A stretch of 64,000 nucleotides of DNA, from assembly GCA_964203235.1 (NCBI GenBank), contig CAXNLE010000001.1, forward strand, positions 806,001 through 870,000, in the 5' to 3' direction. Shown here one piece after another: positions 41,989 to 51,000 of this stretch. The notes under the pieces are model-generated. The model made no database searches. It was not told where the DNA came from and saw only the letters and a list, made by a program, of their open reading frames with translations. This stretch comes from BACL27 sp964203235. Lineage in GTDB: Bacteria > Actinomycetota > Acidimicrobiia > Acidimicrobiales > Ilumatobacteraceae. Both the position numbers and the translations under genes were made by a program. Positions within the stretch are counted from its first letter, which is position 1, and each line of letters starts with the position of its first letter.

Positions 41989-43896
41989 ATGCCAATTAAT
42001 CCTGCAGACCAAGAAGTTCTCGATGCTCTGCATCAAGTTACGCACACGATCAAAAATTCAGAAGAACGACAAGGTCAAGATGAGATGGCCGTGCTTGTTG
42101 GGCGAGCATTACGCGACAACCGCCATCTAATAGTGCAAGCAGGCACTGGCACCGGCAAAACACTTGGCTATCTTGTACCAGCAGTGAAATCAGGTCGCAG
42201 AGTGGTTGTCTCAACTGTTACCAAAGCTTTGCAAGATCAACTTTCTCAAAATGATTTACCGCTATTAGCTAGTGCGCTAAATGACAGTCTTGATCATCCA
42301 CTCACTTGGACGGTCTTGAAAGGTCGAAGTAACTATTTATGCAAACAAAGAATTGCCGAGTTAGCCGATCGTGCGCAATCTCGATTAGAACTTGGTGACG
42401 TCTCGCCCAAGAGTAAAGCCGAAGTAAAAAAACTCGTTGAGTGGTCAAGCATTACCGATACTGGTGACGAGGGTGAACTTGACTGGCAACCCCTGCGACA
42501 AGCATGGTCAATGGTCAGTGTGACGAGCGAAGAATGCCCTGGTGCTTCACGTTGCCCACAAGGAGAATCCTGTTTTGCTGAACGTGCCCGAGCACGCGCC
42601 CAGACATCCGACATTGTTGTTGTTAACGGATGGCTTTATGCACTCGACATCAACGCCGAAGGAACGATCATTGGTGAACATGATGTTGTCATTTTTGACG
42701 AAGCACACGAACTCGAAGATGTAGTTAGTGAGTCGTCTGGCTTGGCGATCAGCCCGAATCGCATCACTAGTGTCGCGTCATCAGTGCGCGCAATCATTCG
42801 CGAAGACGTAATCTCAGGAAATTTTGCGAAAAGCGCAAGTCGATTGCGCGATCAACTAGCGCCATTAATTAACCAACGAGTTGAGCTGCCACTTAATGGC
42901 GAGTCAAGAGAAATACTCAACGAATTACGTGGTCGTGTTAACGAAGCACTTGAGTCGCTACGAACAATTGTCACCAGTGACGATTCGGCGAAACAACGCA
43001 AACTTCGAGCTCAGTCACTCTGCACTCGTCTGATTGGCGATTTAGATCTTGCACTGCAAGACCGCGCCGGATACGTCGCATATGTGTCTGGTACTACCGA
43101 CAGGTGCTCACTTGAAATGCGACCACTTGATGTTGGTCCCGCACTCTACGAATCAGTTTGGTCACAGCGAACTGCCATTTTGACCAGCGCAACGATTCCT
43201 ACAAACTTGCCGGCAAGAATCGGACTTCCAGCAGAAAAGTTTGACGTCCACAATGTCGCTAGTCCATTTGATTATGAGCGAAATGCTTTGCTTTACTGCG
43301 CGGCGCACCTTCCTGACCCAGCGCAAGGAAATCGAGACAAAGCGGTTCATGACGAGATCGAACAGTTAATCAATGCAGCTGGCGGGCGAACACTTGCGCT
43401 GTTCACAAGTTATGCAAGATTAAATGCGGCTTATAGCGAACTGAGTGACCGGCTTGATTTTGAAATTCTGAAACAAGATGATCTTCCAAAAATGGAGCTT
43501 CTTCGAAAATTCGCGGAGAGTGAATCAACTTGCTTGTTCGCAACTCAAAGCTTCTTTCAGGGTGTTGATGTGCCTGGATCAACTTTAAGTCTCGTAATAA
43601 TTGACCGATTGCCATTTCCTGTGCCGACTGACCCACTAATGAGTGCTCGACGCGAAGTACATGGAAAATCAGCATTCACCGCTATTGATATTCCGATTGT
43701 TGCTACGAAACTAGCTCAAGCTTCGGGTCGGCTAATTCGAACCCAAACCGACATGGGTGTTGTCGCAGTTTTAGACCCAAGGCTCGTGACAAAGGGCTAC
43801 GGCAAAACAATAGTTGCAATGTTGCCGCCTATGGAATTTACAAAAAGCAACGCACGCGCCCAAGAGTTTTTAAGTTACGCAGTAAGCAATCTGTAG
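41989..43896 (+). CDS. DinG/XPD-family ATP-dependent helicase
   Basis: The 635-residue superfamily 2 helicase has Walker A AGTGTGKTLGYLVP near residue 51, the DEAH box IFDEAHELED near residue 233, and C-terminal motif VI ASGRLIRTQTDMG. Between motifs I and II are four Cys (CKQRI; then CPGASRCPQGESC) that fit the 4Fe-4S cluster of XPD/DinG helicases. These enzymes unwind DNA with 5'-3' polarity during repair or at R-loops and quadruplexes. The last 22 nt overlap the convergent response-regulator gene. It follows uppS by 10 nt. Confidence 0.92.
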   Translation: MPINPADQEVLDALHQVTHTIKNSEERQGQDEMAVLVGRALRDNRHLIVQAGTGTGKTLGYLVPAVKSGRRVVVSTVTKALQDQLSQNDLPLLASALNDSLDHPLTWTVLKGRSNYLCKQRIAELADRAQSRLELGDVSPKSKAEVKKLVEWSSITDTGDEGELDWQPLRQAWSMVSVTSEECPGASRCPQGESCFAERARARAQTSDIVVVNGWLYALDINAEGTIIGEHDVVIFDEAHELEDVVSESSGLAISPNRITSVASSVRAIIREDVISGNFAKSASRLRDQLAPLINQRVELPLNGESREILNELRGRVNEALESLRTIVTSDDSAKQRKLRAQSLCTRLIGDLDLALQDRAGYVAYVSGTTDRCSLEMRPLDVGPALYESVWSQRTAILTSATIPTNLPARIGLPAEKFDVHNVASPFDYERNALLYCAAHLPDPAQGNRDKAVHDEIEQLINAAGGRTLALFTSYARLNAAYSELSDRLDFEILKQDDLPKMELLRKFAESESTCLFATQSFFQGVDVPGSTLSLVIIDRLPFPVPTDPLMSARREVHGKSAFTAIDIPIVATKLAQASGRLIRTQTDMGVVAVLDPRLVTKGYGKTIVAMLPPMEFTKSNARAQEFLSYAVSNL

Positions 43897-44564
43897 CCAG
43901 TTCCACGTACTGTCACAATAATTTTTGGATCGTCTGGAGAGTTCTCAATTTTGACGCGCAGACGACGAATATGTGCATCAACTAAGCGACTATCTCCAAG
44001 ATATTCGTAGCCCCAAACTATTTCGAGTAACTGGTCACGTGACAAAACATTATTCTGATTTTCAAAAAATACTTGTAGTAATCGATATTCTGTTTTAGTA
44101 AGTGGTAGTTCGTCGCCGTTTTTGAGAACTATTCCTTGGTGCGGCCTGAATTCAATTTCGCCAACTATAAATCGTTCAATAGTTGAGCCCGCTGTCGTCA
44201 GCAGATTCGTACGTCGCAGTGCCGCCCGAATACGCGCTGCGAGTTCTTTTGCGACAACAGGCTTCGTCACATAGTCGTCAGCCCCAGCCTCAAGCCCAGC
44301 CACCAAATCATGGGTGTCTGTTTGCGCAGTAACAATAATTATTGGTACCAGACTTTTTGCTCGCAACATGCGACAAACCTCAAACCCCGACAAGTCTGGT
44401 AATCGCAAATCGAGTAACACTAGATCTACTGAAGTTGAATCAAACGCAGAGAGACCCTTCAAGCCATCGGCTGCCTCAATAATTTCGTAGCCCTCGTCTT
44501 CAAGCGCCAGCTTTAATGCGGCCCGAATGTGCTGATCATCTTCGATAAATAAAAGACGCTGCAT
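43875..44564 (-). CDS. OmpR/PhoB-type response regulator, MtrA-like
   Basis: The 229-residue regulator has a receiver domain (FIEDDQ acidic pair, phosphoacceptor Asp52 in LLDLRLPD, Lys in YVTKPV) and a C-terminal winged helix (LTKTEYRLLQVFFE, RDQLLEIVWGY, RLVDAHIRRLRVKIE, TVRGTGYRL). Sequence and length resemble MtrA. It starts 166 nt from the histidine kinase on the opposite strand, so the pair is divergent rather than in an operon. Its 3' end overlaps the helicase gene by 22 nt on opposite strands. Likely target processes in MtrA-like systems are cell wall and division, but this is family knowledge only. Confidence 0.9.
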   Translation of the reverse strand: MQRLLFIEDDQHIRAALKLALEDEGYEIIEAADGLKGLSAFDSTSVDLVLLDLRLPDLSGFEVCRMLRAKSLVPIIIVTAQTDTHDLVAGLEAGADDYVTKPVVAKELAARIRAALRRTNLLTTAGSTIERFIVGEIEFRPHQGIVLKNGDELPLTKTEYRLLQVFFENQNNVLSRDQLLEIVWGYEYLGDSRLVDAHIRRLRVKIENSPDDPKIIVTVRGTGYRLLTA

Positions 44565-44658
44565 GACTCATATTCTGCCCTAATAATTGAAATTGTTACA
44601 TAAAAAGCACACTTTAGAACGAGATTCGTCATATCAAGACAGCAGTATCTAGTCAACA

Positions 44659-44698
44659 CACCGGCGGGATGTCATGCTCCCCTTGACTCCCGTCGGTG
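44659..44698. promoter_or_regulatory. Long inverted repeat between response regulator and sensor kinase genes
   Basis: CACCGGCGGGA at 44659-44669 pairs with TCCCGTCGGTG at 44688-44698 (11 bp, one G-T) around an 18-nt loop, and is GC-rich against an AT-rich background. It stands 32 nt before the kinase GTG in the divergent region. It could be a leader hairpin for the kinase mRNA, a terminator-like block against cross-transcription (no U run follows), or an operator. Function unproven. Confidence 0.4.
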
Positions 44699-44730
44699 GG
44701 GGTTCAACAGCAATCCGCAATGATTAAGAC

Positions 44731-46173
44731 GTGACACAAACTGCAGACACACCGCTTGTGATCACACGAGCATCGATTCGCGCAGCTCTGCACAACTGGC
44801 GCGGACTTCGTGGACGAATGATTTTATATTTTAGTCTCGCTTCTTTTGCTGCGGCCATCTCGCTAAGCATTGTTACTTACGCATCAACCCGAACATATCT
44901 ACTGAAACAAAGAACTGAATTCGCCACTCGTCAGGCATTCAACAATGCTCAACTCGTGCGAACTGTTATCTCCTTAAATTCGGGTGATGCTGGCGATTTA
45001 ATGACAAATATTCGCAGCGAACGTGGAGGTTATGCGGTTTTGCATCTTGGTGAATCTGATTCATTTTATCCGCAAGAGCCGTTGCGATTCACCCAATCAA
45101 ACATGCCGACTGACTTCGTCGCCAAGACTTTGTCAGGAGTCACCGGTCGACAGCGTTTCTTGTTTGACGGAGAACCCTACGAGGCCGTTGGAGTAAACAT
45201 CGAAGCAATTGACGCACAATATTTTGAAGCGTTTCCGCTTAATGATGTTGCTCGAACATTGTCAACAATTCGCAACACACTAACTTTAGGCGTTTTATTA
45301 ATCACGCTTACAGCCGGTCTTCTCGGTTTGAGTATCAGTAATCGTGTTCTACGCCCACTTAGACGTGTAACTTCTGTTGCAACTGACATTGCGTCTGGCG
45401 GTCTCGACATTCGACTCGCCGATGAAACTGATCCAGAACTTGCTCGACTTGCGACATCTTTTAACAATATGGTTGACGCGGTGCAATCAAGAATTCAACG
45501 CGAGACAAGATTTGCTAGCGATGTCAGCCATGAACTTAGATCACCAGTTACTGCCCTCGCTGCTGCAGTCGAGGTACTACAAGCACGTCGCAAAGAACTC
45601 AGTGAACGAAATCAACAGGCTTTTGACATAATCGCTACTCAAGTGCGCCGTTTTGATCGCACTGTTCTAGATTTACTTGAACTCTCTCGGCTTGACGCCG
45701 GTGCAGGAGCGACTAGTGAAGAGACAATCCATCTCGCAAAGTTCGTCCAACAGGTTGCAACACGCCATGGATTCAGTGAAGTGAACTTCACATCGACACT
45801 TGATTCACGAGACGAAATCGTATTAGACCGCCGAAGAATCGAGCGAATAGTTCTTAATCTTCTTGAGAATGCTCGCGACCACGCTGGTGGGGCTACGGCA
45901 ATATTCGTAACCGGTGACCAAAATGAGTTGTTCATCAGCATTGAAGATCAAGGCGTCGGAGTTGCACAAAGTGAGCGTGACCGAATCTTTGAACGATTTG
46001 CTCGCGGTACATCGTCACGCAATAGCACTGGTAGTGGATTAGGTCTCGCAATTGTTCAAGAGCACGCTCGTGCTTTACGCGGTAGAGCGTGGGTTGAAAC
46101 GAGTATCTCTGGGGGCGCAAGATTCATGGTTTCAATTGCCAGAAAATCACCGACCGAGACAAACGAGTCGTAA
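44731..46173 (+). CDS. Sensor histidine kinase with HAMP domain, MtrB-like
   Basis: The 480-residue kinase has two membrane segments (about 30-53 and 184-203) flanking an extracytoplasmic sensor of about 130 residues, then HAMP (about 203-256), HisKA with phospho-His267 in FASDVSHELRSP, and an HATPase domain with N box LNLLENARDHA and G boxes DQGVGV and GSGLGLAIVQEHA. The start is GTG at 44731. It should phosphorylate the divergent response regulator. A GerMN lipoprotein gene follows by 5 nt, the same composition as mtrA-mtrB-lpqB. Confidence 0.9.
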   Translation: MTQTADTPLVITRASIRAALHNWRGLRGRMILYFSLASFAAAISLSIVTYASTRTYLLKQRTEFATRQAFNNAQLVRTVISLNSGDAGDLMTNIRSERGGYAVLHLGESDSFYPQEPLRFTQSNMPTDFVAKTLSGVTGRQRFLFDGEPYEAVGVNIEAIDAQYFEAFPLNDVARTLSTIRNTLTLGVLLITLTAGLLGLSISNRVLRPLRRVTSVATDIASGGLDIRLADETDPELARLATSFNNMVDAVQSRIQRETRFASDVSHELRSPVTALAAAVEVLQARRKELSERNQQAFDIIATQVRRFDRTVLDLLELSRLDAGAGATSEETIHLAKFVQQVATRHGFSEVNFTSTLDSRDEIVLDRRRIERIVLNLLENARDHAGGATAIFVTGDQNELFISIEDQGVGVAQSERDRIFERFARGTSSRNSTGSGLGLAIVQEHARALRGRAWVETSISGGARFMVSIARKSPTETNES

Positions 46174-46178
46174 TTATT

Positions 46179-46850
46179 ATGATGAGAAGTATCTTCAATC
46201 GATGCAATCAGTTTGGTCGACGATCAGTACTTGCCGTGTCATTAATTGCAATCACAAGTACTTGTGGCGTGCCGACAACAAGTGAGTTTGTTCAAATTCC
46301 AGAAGAGAATATTCCATTTGAACTAAATCTCACCTCAACGACAACAACCACGACAGTCCCAATTGAACTAGACGCGAATACATCTGAATCAAATTCACAA
46401 AATGCTTCGTCTGAAATTGTCAACGAGACAGTTGATCTATATTTCATAATTGCCAATCGGCTAGTTGCAACTAAAATTCAGATCGCTAGTCCGGCTACGA
46501 CAACTCAGGTACTTTCGGCTTTAGTTGCTGGTCCACCTTCTGGCGACACAGGTTCGGGATTACGTAGCGCGATCGCATCATCACTTCAGGCCAAAATCGA
46601 TATCTCAAAAGGCATCGTCTTGATTGATGCAAACAATTTTTTGCTAGCCGGACTTTCACCTATTGACCAGCGATTGGCAATTGCACAACTTGTACTCACA
46701 TTCACAAGTCGACCTGGTATCGGACAGGCCAAATTTAGTGTTAACGGCGTCTCGATTGCGGTGCCACGTGGGCGAGGCGATTTAAGCAAACCAGGTGACC
46801 CAGTTAGCTACGACGACTACATCTCATTGCTCGCCGACCGGAATAGTTAG
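46179..46850 (+). CDS. GerMN-domain exported protein (LpqB-like context)
   Basis: The 223-residue protein has an N-terminal signal (basic start, core VLAVSLIAITS) and a Cys in TSTCGVP; the lipobox is not canonical because Thr stands at -1 and -3. A Thr-rich linker follows (about 52-60), then a GerMN domain from about 82 to 195 (VDLYFIIANRLVATKIQI, ALVAGPPSGD, GIVLIDANNFLL, AIAQLVLTFTSRPGIGQAKFSVNG). In LpqB a GerMN part precedes a beta-propeller and modulates MtrB; here the propeller is missing. It lies 5 nt after the kinase, so it is probably its extracytoplasmic partner. In-frame ATGs at 46179 and 46182 are both possible. Confidence 0.82.
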   Translation: MMRSIFNRCNQFGRRSVLAVSLIAITSTCGVPTTSEFVQIPEENIPFELNLTSTTTTTTVPIELDANTSESNSQNASSEIVNETVDLYFIIANRLVATKIQIASPATTTQVLSALVAGPPSGDTGSGLRSAIASSLQAKIDISKGIVLIDANNFLLAGLSPIDQRLAIAQLVLTFTSRPGIGQAKFSVNGVSIAVPRGRGDLSKPGDPVSYDDYISLLADRNS

Positions 46851-46864
46851 TCAATGCAGTAAAA

Positions 46865-47704
46865 CTAATAACCAAGTCGTTCAACTCGTTCTGCGCGATG
46901 TTGCCAATCTTTGTCAACTACGACGAATAGTTCAAGATAAGCACCTTCAGGCATCTGTTTGCGAACCTCAATGCCGACTTTTTTTAGTACCTGTCCCGAT
47001 TTACCGATGACCATTCCTTTTTGGCTCTCACGTTCAACAACAATCTCACATCTCACTCGGGGCCATTCCCACTCCGTAACTCTCGTTGCAATCGAATATG
47101 GCAACTCATCTCGTGTTACTGCCAAGAGTTGCTCACGAACGAGTTCGGCGATCCATTGCGCCTGCGGCATCTCGGAAACCATTTCACTCGGAAACATTGC
47201 ATCACCTTCAACAGTCCTCTGCCGCAGTGCCAACAACAGCGCTTCGACACCTTCACCAGTTTTTGCAGACACTGGAAAGTATTCAGCGGCACCCAGCAAA
47301 GACGCTGCCGATAACTGGGCCAAAACCTTGGCCGAAGACACAGCGTCCGTCTTGTTCAAAACGATAATCGCCTTAGAAACATCGAGTTGCTCGCTAACCC
47401 ACTTATCGCCAGTACCAACTGTTTGAGTCGCGTCAATCACAAGACAAACAACATCAACGTCCCGCATTGACTCGAGTGCAGTGGCATTAACACGTTCACC
47501 AAGTGCCGTAGTTGCTTTATGCAATCCGGGCGTATCAACGAACACCAACTGCGTTTCATCGGTTGTTACGATTCCGCGCACTCTTGTGCGCGTGGTCTGT
47601 GGTTTATCCGAGACAATACTGATCTTTTTGCCGATTAACGCATTCAGCAGCGTCGACTTGCCAACATTGGGTCTTCCAACCAGTGAGATAAACGCCGTCC
47701 GCAC
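46865..47704 (-). CDS. era: GTPase Era
   Basis: The 279-residue protein has the G domain (G1 GRPNVGKSTL at 9-18, G3 DTPGLH, G4 NKTDA) and a C-terminal KH RNA-binding domain (KGMVIGKSGQVLKKVG). Era binds the 3' end of 16S rRNA and helps 30S assembly. It is about 20 residues shorter than the common 295-305, in line with compact genes here. It lies 14 nt tail to tail from the GerMN gene and 45 nt head to head from a small membrane protein; in other actinobacteria era groups with phoH-ybeY-corC and recO, which are all in this window but scattered. Confidence 0.96.
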   Translation of the reverse strand: MRTAFISLVGRPNVGKSTLLNALIGKKISIVSDKPQTTRTRVRGIVTTDETQLVFVDTPGLHKATTALGERVNATALESMRDVDVVCLVIDATQTVGTGDKWVSEQLDVSKAIIVLNKTDAVSSAKVLAQLSAASLLGAAEYFPVSAKTGEGVEALLLALRQRTVEGDAMFPSEMVSEMPQAQWIAELVREQLLAVTRDELPYSIATRVTEWEWPRVRCEIVVERESQKGMVIGKSGQVLKKVGIEVRKQMPEGAYLELFVVVDKDWQHRAERVERLGY

Positions 47705-47749
47705 GACAGAAGGCTACCGATTATTCATTACAAGATCTGCCACAATTAG

Positions 47750-48193
47750 ATGATGCTTAACATCGACTGGCGTAAATGGTTCGACAGAATGCAACCACAA
47801 ACATTGCAGATTGCAACGATGCTGCTTTACCTGAATGGTTTTTTCGCGTTGATGAGCGTGATAGATACCAATGACTATCTCGGCTATCTTCGTGATCGGT
47901 ACTGGTTTGGTTTTGTCATCGGATTGGCTGTTGTCGGGCTTCATGTTTTCGGTGGCTTACTTATGGCTAACGATCGCAAACTTGGTTATAAGTTTGGGAT
48001 CGCCGCTGCTTTTTCGCCTTTCGTGCTTCGTTATTGGGCGCTAAGTGATCTCGCCAATCGAATGGGTGGACAACTAAGTTTCTATCGCAAGATCAGCGGC
48101 GGAAGTACTACGAGTTTGATTTTCGAGATTGCTTTATGCGGATTGTTACTACATACTCAAAGCAGATCTCATCAACGAATCTGGTATCGCTAG
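47750..48193 (+). CDS. Small polytopic membrane protein, unrecognised
   Basis: The 147-residue protein has three or four predicted membrane segments (about 21-40, 51-71, 78-98 and 118-134). No catalytic motif or known family was recognised. It starts with two consecutive ATGs at 47750 and is divergent from era by 45 nt. The MaoC-type gene follows 57 nt later on the same strand. Low-complexity or shadow coding is unlikely because no better frame exists on either strand and the membrane pattern is regular. Confidence 0.6.
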   Translation: MMLNIDWRKWFDRMQPQTLQIATMLLYLNGFFALMSVIDTNDYLGYLRDRYWFGFVIGLAVVGLHVFGGLLMANDRKLGYKFGIAAAFSPFVLRYWALSDLANRMGGQLSFYRKISGGSTTSLIFEIALCGLLLHTQSRSHQRIWYR

Positions 48194-48250
48194 ATAAACC
48201 AAATACTCGCCGATTGGTTCGCGACGACCTGCATCTGCAAAACTTTAAAC

Positions 48251-48709
48251 ATGACAAGACTCATCATCAAAGGTGTCGACGAACTTAAATCGTTAGTCGG
48301 CAATCATCTCGGTTATTCAGATTATTTGACAATTACACAAGATCAGGTGAACCGTTTTGCAGATGCAACCGGCGATCATCAGTGGATTCATATTGATGTC
48401 GAACGTGCCAAGGCTGGTCCTTTCGGTGGACCAATTGCACACGGCTACCTCACGCTTTCGCTTGGTCCAGTTTTTCTTCCTCAGATATTTGGCGTTGAAG
48501 GTGTGGCGATGGGTGTCAACTACGGCACTAACAAGGTTCGCTTTCCATCCCCTGTGCCAGTGGGCTCGAAGTTGCGAGCAGGTGTCAAACTTCTTTCAGT
48601 TGAAGACGTTACAGGTGGTGTTCAAGTGACTCTTGAAACCACTTTCGAAGTCGAGAACTCCAAAAAACCATCTTGCGTGGCCGAAGTCGTTTTCAGGTAC
48701 TACCTGTAA
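48251..48709 (+). CDS. MaoC-like (R)-specific enoyl-CoA hydratase family protein
   Basis: The 152-residue hotdog protein has the hydratase-2 motif: ATGDHQWIHIDVERAKAGPFGGPIAHG-type region (about residues 39-63) with the Asp and His of the catalytic pair and the downstream GYLTLSL. It probably hydrates trans-2-enoyl-CoA or -ACP. It is convergent with the LLM/acyl-CoA dehydrogenase pair 22 nt away, a context of acyl-CoA breakdown or lipid modification. The natural substrate is not known. Confidence 0.9.
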   Translation: MTRLIIKGVDELKSLVGNHLGYSDYLTITQDQVNRFADATGDHQWIHIDVERAKAGPFGGPIAHGYLTLSLGPVFLPQIFGVEGVAMGVNYGTNKVRFPSPVPVGSKLRAGVKLLSVEDVTGGVQVTLETTFEVENSKKPSCVAEVVFRYYL

Positions 48710-48731
48710 AAATATTTGTTTCTAGATATCT

Positions 48732-49703
48732 CTAACGAAAGTTGCTCATAACTTCGGCGAATAGTTCGACTGTTTCAGTACTTGGATAATCTGCGCACCA
48801 CGGGATGAACCCGCTGCAACCCAACTCAATATATTTTTGCACCTTCTCAGAAACTTGTTCTACCGTGCCAACTAAGTTTGCATTTTGCCAGTCACCAAAA
48901 CTATCACCTCGCAAACTGTGTGAGCCCTCCGCCTTAAGTTCTTTCTCGGTGCGACGAATAAATACATCGGGTGACCAGGTTTTTCTAATCTCCGATTCGT
49001 CACGACCGACTGCTAAACAGTGTCCCTTTAAAACTTCAATTTTGTGTGCGAACTCCTGCGGGGTCCCACCAAAGTTTGAATAATCGGCATAGCGAGCAAC
49101 CACGCGAAGTGTGAGTTGTTCACCACCACCACCAATCCAAATTGGGGGATGAGGCTTTTGTAATGGCTTAGGGTCGCAATTACCGCGAACCATTTTGTAG
49201 TGCTTGCCGTCGTATGTAGTTTCTTCATTAGTCCACATTGATCGAACAATCTCGACGCACTCACGCAACATAGCAATTCGCACTTTAGGTTCAGGAAAAT
49301 CAAAACCATAACCACGACATTCGTTTTCGTACCATCCGGCACCGATACCCCAATCAAGACGACCGCCCGAAATCACGTCAATTGTTGAAGTGATCTTGGC
49401 CAGCAAACTTGGTTCGCGATACAAATTGCAACCAACCATCTGCCCGAGTCGTATTTTTGTCGTCAACTGACTGATAGCCGCCATCGTTGTCCAACATTCA
49501 AAAACTGTCTCGTGCGCCGGTCGTGGCACGTTGTGAAAATGGTCGTACACCCAAATTGAGTCGTAGCCAAGTTTTTCGGCAAGTTGCGCCACCTCAACAG
49601 TTTTCTGCCACTTGGCTACAGGGTCAGCAATACTTAACAATTCCATCTTCCAACCTTGCGGTATAAATACGCCGAAGGTGATGTGTTTTTTTTCTGCGAT
49701 CAC
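48732..49703 (-). CDS. LLM-class oxidoreductase, probably F420-dependent
   Basis: The 323-residue TIM-barrel protein belongs to the luciferase-like monooxygenase superfamily: N-terminal FGVFIPQGWK, LGYDSIWVYDHFHNVP, GQMVGCNLYREPSLLAK and the mid-protein DWGIGAGWYENE with PLQKPHPPIWIGGGG. Many actinobacterial members use coenzyme F420, though FMN-dependent forms exist. Its start overlaps the acyl-CoA dehydrogenase stop by 4 nt (ATGA), so the two are translationally coupled and may act in one degradation route. Substrate is not deducible. Confidence 0.9.
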   Translation of the reverse strand: MIAEKKHITFGVFIPQGWKMELLSIADPVAKWQKTVEVAQLAEKLGYDSIWVYDHFHNVPRPAHETVFECWTTMAAISQLTTKIRLGQMVGCNLYREPSLLAKITSTIDVISGGRLDWGIGAGWYENECRGYGFDFPEPKVRIAMLRECVEIVRSMWTNEETTYDGKHYKMVRGNCDPKPLQKPHPPIWIGGGGEQLTLRVVARYADYSNFGGTPQEFAHKIEVLKGHCLAVGRDESEIRKTWSPDVFIRRTEKELKAEGSHSLRGDSFGDWQNANLVGTVEQVSEKVQKYIELGCSGFIPWCADYPSTETVELFAEVMSNFR

Positions 49704-50920
49704 AGTGGTAAATCTCCCGTTGCTGTTTTAGTTGAACCGTGATCTTTGTATGCAGCAATGGTGCGTTGAGCGATTCGCATTTGGTGAATCTCGTCAGCAC
49801 CATCTGCGAAGCGACTCCATCTTGCTTGTTGCAACATATGCGCGAGTGGCGTATCAGTCGAATAGCCGAGCGCTCCGTGAACTTGTATTGCACGATCGAT
49901 GATTCGCCACAAACTGTTTGCCACAAAATGCTTCGCCATTGAAACTTCTGAAATAAACGAATGACCGTTTTCAAGTTTGTAGGCGGCATGCAAGACCATT
50001 AATTTGCATTGATATAACTCCATCGCAGAATCAGAGATCAACCATTGGATACCTTGTTTTTCGGCAAGTAATGACCCGTGAGAATACCGTTTGAGCGCGC
50101 GGTCAACCATCATGTCAAGTGCGATCTCGGCTTGACCGATCCATCGCATGCAGTGGGCCAAACGCGCTGGCCCTAGGCGATACTGGCCCAAAAGATGACC
50201 TTGCCCGCGACCTCCCAACATATTTTTAGCCGATACTCGTAAATCTTTGATTTCAATCTCGCAGTGATTGTGCCCACCAGACATTGTCTCAACATCACGA
50301 ACAATGTTGAAACCCTCGCTCGGAATATCAACAATGAAACACGAATTTGCCGCTTGAGGCAAATCCGGATCATCTTCAGTTCTCGCTACTAATAACGCAA
50401 ACTTTGCACCACGTGCACCAGAGATAAACCATTTATGCCCATTAATAACCCACTCTTCACCGTCTTGATATGCGTGAGTCTTAATTAGCGTTGGATCACT
50501 ACCGGCAACTTCTGGTTCGGTCATCGCAAAGCAACTTCTCGACGTGCCTTCGCACAGTGGTCGAAGATATTTCTCTTTTTGTTCGTCAGTACCCCAATGC
50601 AAAAGTGTGTGTTGGTTACCCTCATCCGGAGCTTGCGCATTCAACACGAATGGTCCGATACTCACCTTGGCGGCTTCTGCCGAAACTGCAGCCATCGCTG
50701 TTGGACCAAGACCCATGCCACCCCATTCTGCGGGCATATGCGGTAACCAGAGATTCCATTCTTTGCGAGCGACACCTCTTAATTTGACAATCGTGCGGAC
50801 CACAGCGTCGCGATCCTTCTCGTCAGTCGCCTCCCAATCTGGACGAACCCGAGTATCCATAAATTCGCGCACCTTCAATCGAACCTGTTCAACTTCTGGT
50901 GTAAAAGTAAAATCAATCAT
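49700..50920 (-). CDS. Acyl-CoA dehydrogenase family protein
   Basis: The 406-residue flavoprotein has the three-part acyl-CoA dehydrogenase layout: N-terminal helices, the middle FAD-binding strand part with CFAMTEPEVAGSDPT and WFISGARGA (about 130-170), and C-terminal helices with VHGALGYSTDTPLAH and GADEIHQMRIAQ. It should oxidise an acyl-CoA at C2-C3. Long-chain or branched substrates cannot be told apart from sequence alone. It is coupled to the LLM oxidoreductase and starts 80 nt from the divergent menG gene. Confidence 0.92.
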   Translation of the reverse strand: MIDFTFTPEVEQVRLKVREFMDTRVRPDWEATDEKDRDAVVRTIVKLRGVARKEWNLWLPHMPAEWGGMGLGPTAMAAVSAEAAKVSIGPFVLNAQAPDEGNQHTLLHWGTDEQKEKYLRPLCEGTSRSCFAMTEPEVAGSDPTLIKTHAYQDGEEWVINGHKWFISGARGAKFALLVARTEDDPDLPQAANSCFIVDIPSEGFNIVRDVETMSGGHNHCEIEIKDLRVSAKNMLGGRGQGHLLGQYRLGPARLAHCMRWIGQAEIALDMMVDRALKRYSHGSLLAEKQGIQWLISDSAMELYQCKLMVLHAAYKLENGHSFISEVSMAKHFVANSLWRIIDRAIQVHGALGYSTDTPLAHMLQQARWSRFADGADEIHQMRIAQRTIAAYKDHGSTKTATGDLPL

Positions 50921-51000
50921 AAAAACCTCTTACAGTTTGGCAGATTAGAGAGACATATTTGTCATCGGTATATCTAGAATTTTGGCGTAGTCTGCAGAAC

